A stretch of DNA of 64,000 nt from Psychromonas sp. 14N.309.X.WAT.B.A12 (GCF_030397575.1 NZ_JAPNXS010000002.1:62001-126000), one strand, 5' to 3'; counted from the first letter of the stretch, positions 8,670 to 17,466 are shown. Numbers and translations are program-made. Notes: generated from the sequence alone by a model not told the origin.

Positions 8670-10625
8670 ATGCAGGTAAATATAGACCAATTACATACCG
8701 CGATCTGGATTTATGATATTGATGCCTATGCAATAATCTGGGCAAATACAGCTGCATTATTGTTGTGGGATAGCGCTAGTATCGATGACTTAGCCCAACG
8801 TGATTTTAAGATAGGTCAATCTGACGCTATCAATGAAACCATTGAACAATATCGTCGTGCATTTAAAGAGAATAAAGTCGTACAAGAAAACTGGTTTTTC
8901 TCTCCAAAAGGCAATGAAACAGAGGCATTGTGTCAGTTTTCAGGAGTGACTCTGGAAGATGGTCGATTAGCGATGTTAGTTGAAGCCACGCCAACTTTAG
9001 CACATACAACGATGCAGTTTAAAAGTGCAACAATCATCTCTTTATATAATTTAAATGGCGAATTCCTGAGTGCTAACTCTCCCTTCGCCAAAAAATTTAG
9101 TAGCACCACCACACATTTAAAAGACCTATGTTGCGATCATCAAGATGCGCTGAACTTACTGCAAGCGATCGATAAAGAGGAAAAGTTTGAATCTGATATC
9201 TTAATGAAGACTTGTTATGGCGATAACTGGTTTAGAGTGATTGCCAATAGAATTAAAAACCAAGATGACTCGACACATATCTTAATTAATCAATATGATA
9301 TCCATGAAAGTAAAATTGTTGAGCAAAATTTACGTCAACAAGCATGGGCAGACCCGTTAACGAACTTAGTAAATAGACGTGGTTTAATCGATACTTTAAA
9401 ACCTATGTTTGAAAAACAAACTCCTTTTACTTTGCTATATATCGACCTAGATGGCTTTAAAATGGTTAATGACTCTCTTGGGCACAGACAAGGTGATGAG
9501 ATACTAGTTAAAGTGAGTGAACGGTTAAAAGAGCACAAGCAAAAAGGCGATATCCTTTGCCGTTTTGGCGGAGATGAGTTTATTTTCATTATTGAAAACG
9601 GTTCATCACAGAGTGATATTTCTACTACATTACGTTGCCAAGCTATCATCGACTCCTTAAGTGAACCTTATCAAAGCTTCCTAAGTCGAGAACTTTTATT
9701 ATCTGCCAGTATTGGCGTAGCAGATTACCCTAATGATGCACAAAGCTACGAGCAAATTATCGCTTATGCAGATGCCGCTATGTATCACGCTAAAAAACTC
9801 GGTAAAAAGCAATGGGTGCAATACCAAACAGGCATGGAAAATAGCCAAAAACGTTTAAGTGTAATTGCACAAAAATTGTCTTTTGCCTTAGCTAATAATG
9901 AACTTTACTTGCATTACCAACCTGTACTTGATTGCTCCACAGGAAAGATCGTTTCCTTTGAGGCTTTATTAAGATGGTATAACGATGAGCTTGGGTTTGT
10001 TTCACCAGAAGAAGCAATTAGTGTTGCTGAAGAGGTTGGCTTAATATACGAAATTGAAACCTGGGTGCTGGACCAAGCTCTGCATGATCTCCTAACCCTC
10101 AAAGATCTGTTCCACCCTAGTATCACCATGGCTGTTAATTTATCTGGGTTACATTTGGTTAACCCTAACTTAGTCGATACTATTTTATACATGCTCGATA
10201 AACATGACTTACAGGCACAAGACTTGATTCTTGAATTGACAGAAAGTGTGTTGCTAACTGATGTTAATCATAGCAATAGCCCAATTAATACTCTAGCTAG
10301 CCACCAGATTAAAGTCAGTATTGATGATTTTGGTACAGGTTATTCTTCTTTAGCCTACTTGCACACCATTCCTGCAACCACGGTAAAGGTAGATAAAACG
10401 TTTCTAGAAAATATCAATAGCACTTTAACTCTGGAATGTATTCAGCGTTTAGTGACTGACTTATCGATGAATAGTTTAATTGAAGGTATTGAAACGGAAG
10501 AGCAAGCAGAGTTGTTAAACTCATTAGGTTATCGCTTACAGCAAGGTTACTATCATGGCCGCCCACAACCACTTTCATATTACTTAAGCGCCGACACACA
10601 AAGGCAATCAGAGGTTTCTGACTGA
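8670..10625 (+). CDS. PAS-GGDEF-EAL cyclic-di-GMP enzyme
   Basis: A 651-residue cytoplasmic protein with a PAS sensor domain (about 1-110), probably a second PAS-like segment (about 115-215), a GGDEF domain (about 220-380) and an EAL domain (about 395-640). The GGDEF active site is intact at residues 300-304. The inhibitory I-site is degenerate: the conserved Asp is present five residues before GGDEF, but the Arg position holds Gln (QKGD). EAL is intact at 431-433, followed by LTES, DDFGTGYSS and KVDKTF, so phosphodiesterase activity is likely. No transmembrane segment is visible. Its 3' end overlaps the antisense merR-like gene by 46 bases. Confidence 0.93.
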   Translation: MQVNIDQLHTAIWIYDIDAYAIIWANTAALLLWDSASIDDLAQRDFKIGQSDAINETIEQYRRAFKENKVVQENWFFSPKGNETEALCQFSGVTLEDGRLAMLVEATPTLAHTTMQFKSATIISLYNLNGEFLSANSPFAKKFSSTTTHLKDLCCDHQDALNLLQAIDKEEKFESDILMKTCYGDNWFRVIANRIKNQDDSTHILINQYDIHESKIVEQNLRQQAWADPLTNLVNRRGLIDTLKPMFEKQTPFTLLYIDLDGFKMVNDSLGHRQGDEILVKVSERLKEHKQKGDILCRFGGDEFIFIIENGSSQSDISTTLRCQAIIDSLSEPYQSFLSRELLLSASIGVADYPNDAQSYEQIIAYADAAMYHAKKLGKKQWVQYQTGMENSQKRLSVIAQKLSFALANNELYLHYQPVLDCSTGKIVSFEALLRWYNDELGFVSPEEAISVAEEVGLIYEIETWVLDQALHDLLTLKDLFHPSITMAVNLSGLHLVNPNLVDTILYMLDKHDLQAQDLILELTESVLLTDVNHSNSPINTLASHQIKVSIDDFGTGYSSLAYLHTIPATTVKVDKTFLENINSTLTLECIQRLVTDLSMNSLIEGIETEEQAELLNSLGYRLQQGYYHGRPQPLSYYLSADTQRQSEVSD

Positions 10626-10969
10626 TGGCATTGCTCAACTAGTGTTAATAGTTGTAACTCTAGCTCCTTTAATTTCGCTATCTTATTCCTAACATCCGTT
10701 AAATGACTCTGCACAATAGAATGCGATTTTTGGCCACTATCAAACTGACCGTTTTGTAATTTAATCAATTGTTTAATCTCTTTGAGACTAAACCCTAGTG
10801 CACGACTATGGCAGATTAGATTTAATCGTTCGCAATGTGCTTGTGTATATTGACGCTGATTTCCTGTGCTGCGAGTCGCTTTATCTAAAATACCTATCTC
10901 TTCGTAATAACGAATGGTAGGTATTTTACACTGTGCCAGTTTACTCAGTTGACCAATTGAATAAATCAT
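10580..10969 (-). CDS. MerR-family metal-responsive regulator (CadR/PbrR-like)
   Basis: A 129-residue activator with an N-terminal winged helix (IGQLSKLAQCKIPTIRYYEE), a long dimerisation helix and a Cys-rich C-terminal loop. Cysteines lie at 14, 46, 53, 114, 122 and 124. Cys14 and the 114/122 pair are placed as in Pb/Cd/Zn sensors, while the Cys usually found at the start of the dimer helix (near residue 79) is absent. The ATG at 10969 has GAGGAG six bases upstream; the ATG at 10975 directly abuts the Shine-Dalgarno. It is divergent from a CDF exporter whose promoter has the MerR hallmark, so that gene is the likely target. Its 3' end overlaps the GGDEF-EAL gene. Confidence 0.88.
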   Translation of the reverse strand: MIYSIGQLSKLAQCKIPTIRYYEEIGILDKATRSTGNQRQYTQAHCERLNLICHSRALGFSLKEIKQLIKLQNGQFDSGQKSHSIVQSHLTDVRNKIAKLKELELQLLTLVEQCHQSETSDCLCVSALK

Positions 10970-11150
10970 ATGCATCTCCTCGTTAAACTATTTTTATTAA
11001 ATAACTGTTCGATATTTTGTATAGGAAAAATGACTTAGTTTAAAACGGAACATTCATAACTAATTGTTAAATTTACAAATAATCCATAAATTACCTTAAC
11101 AAGAATAATAGGATAGCTAATTTTTATGATTGATATTAATAAAAAAAAGC

Positions 11151-11181
11151 TTGAACCTCTAGTTACTAGAGCTTGTAGACT
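11151..11181 (+). promoter_or_regulatory. MerR-type promoter and operator of the CDF exporter
   Basis: The -35 box TTGAAC (11151-11156) and -10 box TAGACT (11176-11181) are separated by 19 bases rather than 17. The spacer contains the perfect inverted repeat CTCTAG-TTA-CTAGAG (11157-11171). An overlong spacer with a centred palindrome is the hallmark of MerR-activated promoters; the CTCTAG half-sites resemble those of lead and cadmium regulators. The CDF start is 43 bases downstream. Confidence 0.85.
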
Positions 11182-11223
11182 ATCTTAACGTTTCCGAATT
11201 CATTTATCAAAGAGGTATAAACT

Positions 11224-11856
11224 ATGGCTGGATGTTGTGATCATAAAGCAGACTTCACAGGAATTGATCCTGTTTATAAACGTATTTTAATTGCCGTTAT
11301 TGTAATCAATGCAGTTATGTTTTTAGTAGAGATGTTCGCAGGTATAAAATCTAATTCACAAGCACTGCAAGCCGACGCATTAGACTTTTTAGGTGATACT
11401 CTGACCTATGGCATTAGCCTTTGGGTCATTGGTAAATCATTAAGCTTACGCAGTAATATTGCTCTTATAAAAGGCGTTAGCTTATTGTTGATGGCAATAT
11501 ATGTATTAGCTTCTACATTCTACAAACTTTGGTTTTCTGTCACTCCTGATGCCAGCATTATGGGGAGTATTGCGATATTAGCTTTTGCTGCCAATGTATT
11601 AAGTGTTTTGTTGCTAATGAAATACAAAGATGGTGACGCCAATGTTCGTTCGGTGTGGTTATGTAGCCGTAATGACGCCATTGGTAACTTAGTGGTTTTA
11701 TTGGCAGCGTCAGGCGTATGGGTCACAGACAGTGCATTGCCCGACCTCATTGTCGCCGCTTTTTTAGCCACCCTATTTTTAAGTTCTGCAAAACAAATTA
11801 TTCAACAAGCAAGGCAAGAGAAAAAACAAGCACTTGAAAATGATAGCTGCTCATAA
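11224..11856 (+). CDS. Cation-diffusion-facilitator-type metal exporter, short form
   Basis: A 210-residue inner-membrane protein with about six hydrophobic segments. It resembles only the transmembrane half of CDF transporters: the C-terminal cytoplasmic metal-binding domain is missing. In the second helix the metal site reads DFLGD (Asp54, Asp58). In the fifth helix it reads CSRND (Cys147, Asp151), so a Cys replaces the usual His or Asp. The N-terminus MAGCCDHK and C-terminal Cys add possible soft-metal ligands. Control by the divergent MerR-like regulator suggests export of Cd, Pb or Zn; the exact metal is inferred. It is followed by a strong terminator. Confidence 0.85.
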   Translation: MAGCCDHKADFTGIDPVYKRILIAVIVINAVMFLVEMFAGIKSNSQALQADALDFLGDTLTYGISLWVIGKSLSLRSNIALIKGVSLLLMAIYVLASTFYKLWFSVTPDASIMGSIAILAFAANVLSVLLLMKYKDGDANVRSVWLCSRNDAIGNLVVLLAASGVWVTDSALPDLIVAAFLATLFLSSAKQIIQQARQEKKQALENDSCS

Positions 11857-11863
11857 ACCTTCC

Positions 11864-11896
11864 GCTAAGCGACACCTTTGAGTCGCTTAGCTTTTT
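11864..11896 (+). terminator. Terminator of the CDF exporter gene
   Basis: Perfect 10-bp stem GCTAAGCGAC / GTCGCTTAGC, 8-base loop, followed by TTTTTATTC. It begins 8 bases after the stop codon. Confidence 0.9.
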
Positions 11897-12026
11897 ATTC
11901 TTCATTTAGAACTAAAAAAGGCCAGAAAAGCGATACAAATAACATAAACACCCTTTTACAAAAATTTAACCTGCCCTTATGATGGAGAATGAAACAATTA
12001 ATTATCATTCATCATTGGGAATTGTT

Positions 12027-12671
12027 ATGCAGCCTATTTTATATTCTTTTAGACGTTGTCCTTATGCAATGCGAGCAAGGTTGGCACTTGCAATCAGCGA
12101 ACAATCAGTACGACTCAGAGAAATTGTATTAAAGCACAAACCCGCTGATCTATTAGCTATTTCACCTAATAAGACCATTCCTGTACTGCAATTAACACAA
12201 CAAGTGACTCCTGATACTGTACTTGATGAAAGTTTAGAAATTATGGTTTGGGCTTTATCAGAAAACGATCCAGCACAATGGTTGTCCCCCTCTATTGAAG
12301 AGATGTTAGACCTTATCGATATTAACGATTATGAGTTTAAACCTTGGTTAGATAGATATAAATACGCAGATCGCCACCCTGAACACTCAGTAGATTATTA
12401 TCGACAACAAGCAGAAGAGTTTATTTTTCTATTAGAATCACGTTTGAATGAGAATCCCTACCTATTTTCAGATCGTATTAGTTTAGCGGATATGGCTATT
12501 TTTCCATTTATTCGTCAGTTTGCCAGTGTTGATAAATCATGGTTTGAGCAGGCAGGTTATCAGCAAGTTAAGCGATGGCTAGAGACATTGATGAATAGTA
12601 ATTTATTTGCTCAGTGCATGAAAAAGTATCCAACATGGTTAGAATCTGGTGAAGAGATTATATTTCCTTAA
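12027..12671 (+). CDS. Glutathione S-transferase-family protein
   Basis: A 214-residue cytoplasmic protein with a thioredoxin-fold N-terminal GST domain beginning PILYSFRRCPYAMRARLAL and the cis-Pro segment PNKTIPVLQL, then a helical C-terminal domain (ISLADMAIFPFIRQF). The Cys in RRCPYAMR is in the catalytic position typical of Omega- and Beta-like thiol transferases rather than Tyr or Ser enzymes. I chose the ATG at 12027 (GGGAA upstream); the in-frame ATG at 11979 would add 16 residues before the first beta strand. It lies 18 bases upstream of cytochrome b561, and the three genes to yceI are probably an operon. Confidence 0.85.
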   Translation: MQPILYSFRRCPYAMRARLALAISEQSVRLREIVLKHKPADLLAISPNKTIPVLQLTQQVTPDTVLDESLEIMVWALSENDPAQWLSPSIEEMLDLIDINDYEFKPWLDRYKYADRHPEHSVDYYRQQAEEFIFLLESRLNENPYLFSDRISLADMAIFPFIRQFASVDKSWFEQAGYQQVKRWLETLMNSNLFAQCMKKYPTWLESGEEIIFP

Positions 12672-12689
12672 CACGTAGTGAGGTTTACG

Positions 12690-13217
12690 ATGGCAACAAT
12701 AATTGCTAAATATAATGGATTAAGTAGAGCGTTTCATTGGCTATCAGCAGTACTTGTAATTGGCTTGTTTGCAGCCGGATATTGGATGGTTGACTTAAGC
12801 TACTACAGTGAATGGTATAAAACAGCCCCACACTGGCATAAATCAGTAGGCCTTTGTTTTGTTGCTATCACCACTGCTCGATTAATCTGGAAACTACTAT
12901 CAACCGCACCAGAGATTGAAGGCTCAGCCATTGAGAAGAAAGCGGCGACGGCAGCGCATATATTAATTTACATATTATTGTTCACTATGTTTTTATCTGG
13001 CTATTTAATCTCAACAGCAGATGGGCGGGGTATTGATGTATTTGATTGGTTTGAAGTACCAGGATTAGGCTCTTTTGTGGAAGATCAAGAAGACTATGCA
13101 GGATTAGTACATGAATACGTTGCTTATACCTTAATTGGCTTAGCTAGTTTGCATGCACTTGCGGCACTCAAACACCACTTTATTAATAAAGATAACACCC
13201 TAAAGAAAATGCTTTAA
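12690..13217 (+). CDS. Cytochrome b561 family protein
   Basis: Inner-membrane di-heme b-type cytochrome of 175 residues with four transmembrane helices. Candidate heme-ligand histidines are in AFHWLSA, PHWHKS and VHEYVAY and in the C-terminal HALAALKHH. I chose ATG 12690 because AGG lies 7 bases upstream; the GTG at 12678 would add four residues. It directly precedes a yceI gene, as in the E. coli yceJ-yceI pair. The electron partners are unknown; quinol or superoxide oxidation has been shown for the CybB branch of the family. Confidence 0.9.
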   Translation: MATIIAKYNGLSRAFHWLSAVLVIGLFAAGYWMVDLSYYSEWYKTAPHWHKSVGLCFVAITTARLIWKLLSTAPEIEGSAIEKKAATAAHILIYILLFTMFLSGYLISTADGRGIDVFDWFEVPGLGSFVEDQEDYAGLVHEYVAYTLIGLASLHALAALKHHFINKDNTLKKML

Positions 13218-13245
13218 TTTACATTTAACTTAATAAGGAAATATC

Positions 13246-13815
13246 ATGAAAAAATTAATGATGGCTTCAGCACTAACTGCTGTAATGGCCTTACCGCTAA
13301 GTGCAATGGCTGCTGACTATACTGTTGATACTAAAGGTGCACATGCTTTTGTTAGCTTTAAAGTAAGTCACTTAGGTTATAGCTTTATTCAAGGCCGTTT
13401 CAATGAGTTTGATGGCACATTCAGTTACGATGCTGACAATATAGAAGCTTCTAAAGTGACCGTAAACGTTAACACTGAAAGCTTAGATTCAAACCATGCT
13501 GAACGTGATAAGCATTTAAGAAGTGATGATTTTATTAACGCAAGTAAATACTCAACAGCTAAATTTGTGAGTACTAAAGTAACAAAGAATGACGATGGTA
13601 CATTAGCTATTGCAGGCAATATGACACTACACGGCGTGACTAAACCAGCGGTTATAGATGCTAAATTTATCGGCGAAGGTAAAGATCCATGGGGTGGTTA
13701 CCGTGCAGGTTTTGAAGGTACAACTCGTTTACAAGTGGCAGATTACGGCATTAAAGTGGTAGGTGCTTCGAGTTATGTCGATTTAGACATTGTATTGGAA
13801 GGTGTTAGAAACTAA
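13246..13815 (+). CDS. yceI: YceI-family periplasmic protein
   Basis: A 189-residue lipocalin-like protein exported by a clear signal peptide (cleavage after PLSAMA). The family is known to bind isoprenoid lipids such as ubiquinone-8 in an elongated barrel. Typical segments are [16 protein letters not shown], the [11 protein letters not shown] motif and [11 protein letters not shown]. Linkage to a b561 cytochrome 28 bases upstream fits a role with quinones in the periplasm. A Shine-Dalgarno AAGGAAAT lies 6 bases before the ATG. A hairpin follows the gene. Confidence 0.92.
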   Translation: MKKLMMASALTAVMALPLSAMAADYTVDTKGAHAFVSFKVSHLGYSFIQGRFNEFDGTFSYDADNIEASKVTVNVNTESLDSNHAERDKHLRSDDFINASKYSTAKFVSTKVTKNDDGTLAIAGNMTLHGVTKPAVIDAKFIGEGKDPWGGYRAGFEGTTRLQVADYGIKVVGASSYVDLDIVLEGVRN

Positions 13816-13842
13816 GCTAAACAATTGATTCATAGACAAAAA

Positions 13843-13893
13843 ATTTTACCAATAGACATCTATTCTGTTGGTAAAATGACCTCCATTTTTTTA
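13843..13893 (+). terminator. Terminator after yceI
   Basis: A 10-bp perfect stem ATTTTACCAA / TTGGTAAAAT with a 15-base loop, followed by GACCTCCATTTTTTT. The U run begins 8 bases after the stem, so efficiency is uncertain. No gene is seen from here to dgt at 14027. Confidence 0.6.
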
Positions 13894-14026
13894 AATTCCT
13901 TATTTTTTAACTTACTTTTTTAAAGAAAAAACACTTTAAAATTTTATTTTTCAGTCATTTACTTATATTTTTCATTATAGAAACGCGTTACACTTTTTAT
14001 GTGATTAGCAAAACTATGGTGAATAT

Positions 14027-15469
14027 ATGAGTTTAGAGACGAACACAGTAACAGTAGATAACCTACAAGAAGCTAACGACACAGAATTACATTTAGACCC
14101 AAAACAGCCTACTCTTTTTGTATCCGATATCTGGCTAGAGCGTTTAACAGCAGAGCCTAATAAAAATCGACGACTCGACCAACGCAGCGCATTTCAGCGA
14201 GATAAAGCACGTGTTTTGCATTCTGCAGCCTTTCGACGACTGCAATCTAAAACACAAATTCACAATAATGGATTAAGTGACTTTTACCGTACCCGTTTAA
14301 CCCACTCTCTAGAAGTGGCGCAAATTGGCTCGGGGATTATTGCGAACTTAAAAATGATCCAACCAGAATTTCGTCCTTTATTATCTGGTTATAACTTGAT
14401 AGAAACAATCTGTCTTAGCCACGACATCGGTCACCCACCCTTTGGGCATGGCGGTGAAACAGCCCTGAATTACATGATGGCTAAACATGGTGGATTTGAA
14501 GGTAATGCACAAACCTTTAGAATTCTCACTCAACTAGAGCAATACACTGAGCATAACGGTATGAACTTAACGCGCCGCAGTTTATTAGGGGTATTAAAAT
14601 ACCCGCTATGTTTAAGTGAATTAAGCATGCCTTATCCTGCAGATAATCAACGTAACTTTCGCCAATTAAAAACATCAGAGTGGACGCCAGCAAAAGGCAT
14701 TTACGACCATGATAGACATTTATTGGATGCCGTATTATCAACGTTGTGTGAAAGTGACCGCCGCTTGTTTGCCAGCACCCGAACGCCCGATGCCGATGTG
14801 CAGACTAAGCAACACTTAAAAACAAAATATAAATCCTTTGATTGTTCAATAATGGAAATAGCTGATGACATTGCCTACGGCGTACATGACTTAGAAGATG
14901 CGATCGCGATGGGGATTATCAATAAATCACTATGGCAAGAAAAGGTAGTTCCACAACTAGCCGCCATTGAAAATTTTTGTCTTCATGATAAATTGCAAGA
15001 ACTCACCGACAACTTATTTTCATCACAGCACTTTAAACGCAAAGATGCGATAGGCTCATTAGTTAATGCGTTAATCACTTCCATTACCATTCAACGTGTT
15101 GATAAGCAGTTTAAAGAGCCGCTATTGGCTTACAATGCTTATTTAGATACTGCTATGTTTAAAACCTTAGAAGTATTGAAGAAGTTTGTATTAACCTATG
15201 TTATCCAAAGCCCAGATTTACAAATTTTGGAATACCGTGGACAACAAATTGTAATGGAACTATTTGAAGCCTTTGAGTCTGGCCCTTTACGTTTTTTACC
15301 AGAAAGAGCAAAAAACCTGTGGACGCTGTATGAAGGCGATGTATCACGTCAACAACGAGTGATTGCCGATTACATTTCCAGCTTAACTGATAATCATGCA
15401 TTACGATTACACGCTAGCTTATTCAGCAGTAACCAAACCGCCCCAATGATCGGTGAACATGCTTTTTAA
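14027..15469 (+). CDS. dgt: Deoxyguanosinetriphosphate triphosphohydrolase (HD domain)
   Basis: Cytoplasmic dNTP triphosphohydrolase that releases tripolyphosphate from dGTP and shapes nucleotide pools. The HD-superfamily metal site is complete: His in RLTHSLEV, the His132-Asp133 pair in LSHDIGHPPFGH, and the later Asp in EIADDIAYGVHDLED. Length (480 residues) is slightly under E. coli Dgt (505). The N-terminal RAVFRRLQ-type segment (ARVLHSAAFRRLQSKTQ) is characteristic. GGTGAA precedes the ATG. It appears monocistronic, with a strong terminator just after it. Confidence 0.93.
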   Translation: MSLETNTVTVDNLQEANDTELHLDPKQPTLFVSDIWLERLTAEPNKNRRLDQRSAFQRDKARVLHSAAFRRLQSKTQIHNNGLSDFYRTRLTHSLEVAQIGSGIIANLKMIQPEFRPLLSGYNLIETICLSHDIGHPPFGHGGETALNYMMAKHGGFEGNAQTFRILTQLEQYTEHNGMNLTRRSLLGVLKYPLCLSELSMPYPADNQRNFRQLKTSEWTPAKGIYDHDRHLLDAVLSTLCESDRRLFASTRTPDADVQTKQHLKTKYKSFDCSIMEIADDIAYGVHDLEDAIAMGIINKSLWQEKVVPQLAAIENFCLHDKLQELTDNLFSSQHFKRKDAIGSLVNALITSITIQRVDKQFKEPLLAYNAYLDTAMFKTLEVLKKFVLTYVIQSPDLQILEYRGQQIVMELFEAFESGPLRFLPERAKNLWTLYEGDVSRQQRVIADYISSLTDNHALRLHASLFSSNQTAPMIGEHAF

Positions 15470-15490
15470 TAAATAGATTCAATATTAAAT

Positions 15491-15518
15491 AAACGGCGCT
15501 TAATAGCGCCGTTTTTGT
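15491..15518 (+). terminator. Terminator after dgt
   Basis: Perfect 10-bp stem AAACGGCGCT / AGCGCCGTTT with a 4-base loop TAAT, running into TTGTTT. It lies 21 bases after the dgt stop. Confidence 0.92.
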
Positions 15519-15854
15519 TTCTTGTAAAAACAGAGAAGAGTAATGATGACTCGTCAAAGTTTATGGGTGTTCTTGATCTCATCCCCAAATATACGTGTCA
15601 TTTCGTGAGTTTTAACTACATCCATTGTTTGGGTTGTCTATTGCGTTAATCACTAACCACATTTTGGTCTAAATAGATGACGTAAGTTATTTATTGCCCC
15701 CATTGCTGTATTGGTTTACTAAACCAAAAAATCTATGTTTCTAGCACATAGAAAAAAATCATAGTCATGGTAATAGATGAATAAAGTGGGGATTAAAAAT
15801 AGAAATGCGCAACATTAAGTGCACTTATCTATAAAAAAATTAAAGGAGAGAAAC
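15519..15854. other. Gene-free region with tandem hairpins; possible minus-strand small RNA
   Basis: No ORF with a Shine-Dalgarno is seen. Two neighbouring hairpins lie at 15711-15727 (TTGGTTT / AAACCAA) and 15732-15752 (TCTATGT / ACATAGA). Read on the minus strand, the second hairpin is followed at once by TTTTTT, the form of an intrinsic terminator. Because the FAD oxidoreductase gene already has its own terminator at 15855-15893, this could mark the 3' end of a separate short minus-strand transcript. Confidence 0.3.
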
Positions 15855-15893
15855 TAAAAAATCCCATGGTCTGTTAAGTCATGGGATTTTTTA
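15855..15893. terminator. Terminator of the FAD oxidoreductase gene
   Basis: Perfect 14-bp stem TAAAAAATCCCATG / CATGGGATTTTTTA with an 11-base loop. Both strands have U-rich 3' arms, so it can stop transcription in either direction. Confidence 0.88.
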
Positions 15894-15954
15894 TTTAAGC
15901 TGAATAAGTAATCTCACTTATTGCTCTAAGCTCAGGTTAGCCAGCGTAAGCAAC

Positions 15955-17385
15955 TTAATCCTGTTTAATATTACGATAAGCTAAGGCAATAGGATAACCA
16001 CGTTGTTGCGTATACAGCTCTGAACGTTCAGTAATTGCTTGGTCGTCAATCGAGTCAGTGATTGGGAACAATCTTGCACCTACTTTTTCTCTATCCACAA
16101 ACCCTAGTTCAGCTAACTTTTCAGTTAATGCATCAGCACAAGTTAATACTGAAGAAGCTTTCACTATTTCACAACGCGCATAATGGTTACTTTCAAAAGA
16201 GATACCTGCAGTACGTAACGTTGAATCATCACCTGGTATTTGCTGCGCACCAAATAAAGGTTTACCAGCAACGCTAGCATCTTTAAAGGCAGGGATATAC
16301 TGCGATAGGAAATCTATCGACAACTGCCCTCTTGCAGCGATCTCTTGCTCCAACCACCCTTTATCTATTTTTCTCAAAAATTTAGCATCTAATTGCGGCT
16401 GAGAGCTGTTTTCAGTATTTTCGACTAAACCATCTTTAAATAAGGTAATATCCTCGGTCATACCGTGCAATTGTACTAGATTACCTGGGTATGGGGTAAA
16501 TTGAGCCATCCCCTGAGGTGTACCGCGTGTGCCATGAAAAATTACTTCAGGCCAGAAACCACCTGTACCTTCCCAATGCGTAACGTAAGCAGCTTTAAAC
16601 TCTACTAAACGATCTCGATGAAATCCTGCTAAGTCATCAATTTCACCCGTTCTAAAACCAGCAGCATTGATCACATAATCAAATTCATGCTCACCTTCCA
16701 CATCATCTTCAACATAGTTTAACTGCCATTTTTCCGGCTGTTGTTGAGATAGTTTGGTTACCTTGCTATTGAGATGAATCTGACAATTAGCATTTTTCTC
16801 TAAAGATAACGCAGCCGTTGCACCTAAGCGGAATACATTCCAACCGAACTCTTGTACCAGAACCACAGGGAACTTAAGTAAAGATAGATCGGTATGCTTA
16901 GCAAAGGGAATTAACCATTCCTCAGATGTGCTTGGCACTTTTTGCTCATCTAAAGTGGCTAAGTGCTGTAACTCTTCTAATTCAACTAAACGATAATAAT
17001 CATTTACTTCACCTAGCACTTTATTATTACTATCTTTATCAATTAACTTTTGATATTCATCTTGTAATAACGTTAAACGTGGTAACAGATCCAATGGTTG
17101 CCCTGGGTCATGTTTTGGCACTGCGATGACCGTTGGTCGGTAATCAATAGAATCGGGGTACAAACGTAATGCTTCAATAGACTCTTCTAATAAAGTCACG
17201 CATTGCTCGTCAGGAATCTCTCTATACAGATTGCCACCAGCATGTAAGTGGCAAATTGGAGGTCCATTAACTAGACTTGTGCCCTTTTCAAATAAATCTA
17301 CTTTTAACCCAATTTCACTCAAGTACAGGGCAATGGATGCTCCTGCGATTCCACCACCTATAACTGCAATTTTTTTATCAGACAT
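15955..17385 (-). CDS. FAD-dependent oxidoreductase (DAO superfamily), substrate unknown
   Basis: A 476-residue flavoprotein. The N-terminus has the dinucleotide-binding fold GGGIAGASIALYLSEIG, ending with the acidic residue in DLFEKG. A second FAD contact, VINAAGFRTGE, lies in the middle, as in D-amino acid oxidase and glycerol-3-phosphate dehydrogenase relatives. I chose ATG 17385 (MSDKKIAVIGGG); an in-frame ATG at 17415 would add 10 residues and has no Shine-Dalgarno. No signal peptide or transmembrane helix is seen. It lies downstream of gph but 81 bases away. The substrate cannot be read from sequence or context. Confidence 0.85.
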   Translation of the reverse strand: MSDKKIAVIGGGIAGASIALYLSEIGLKVDLFEKGTSLVNGPPICHLHAGGNLYREIPDEQCVTLLEESIEALRLYPDSIDYRPTVIAVPKHDPGQPLDLLPRLTLLQDEYQKLIDKDSNNKVLGEVNDYYRLVELEELQHLATLDEQKVPSTSEEWLIPFAKHTDLSLLKFPVVLVQEFGWNVFRLGATAALSLEKNANCQIHLNSKVTKLSQQQPEKWQLNYVEDDVEGEHEFDYVINAAGFRTGEIDDLAGFHRDRLVEFKAAYVTHWEGTGGFWPEVIFHGTRGTPQGMAQFTPYPGNLVQLHGMTEDITLFKDGLVENTENSSQPQLDAKFLRKIDKGWLEQEIAARGQLSIDFLSQYIPAFKDASVAGKPLFGAQQIPGDDSTLRTAGISFESNHYARCEIVKASSVLTCADALTEKLAELGFVDREKVGARLFPITDSIDDQAITERSELYTQQRGYPIALAYRNIKQD

Positions 17386-17466
17386 ATCGCTTCTAGTCAC
17401 TATTAAACCGTTCATATTTGCGTAAAAAGAGGGAAACTAATCAGTTAACATTGATTGATTAGCGTC

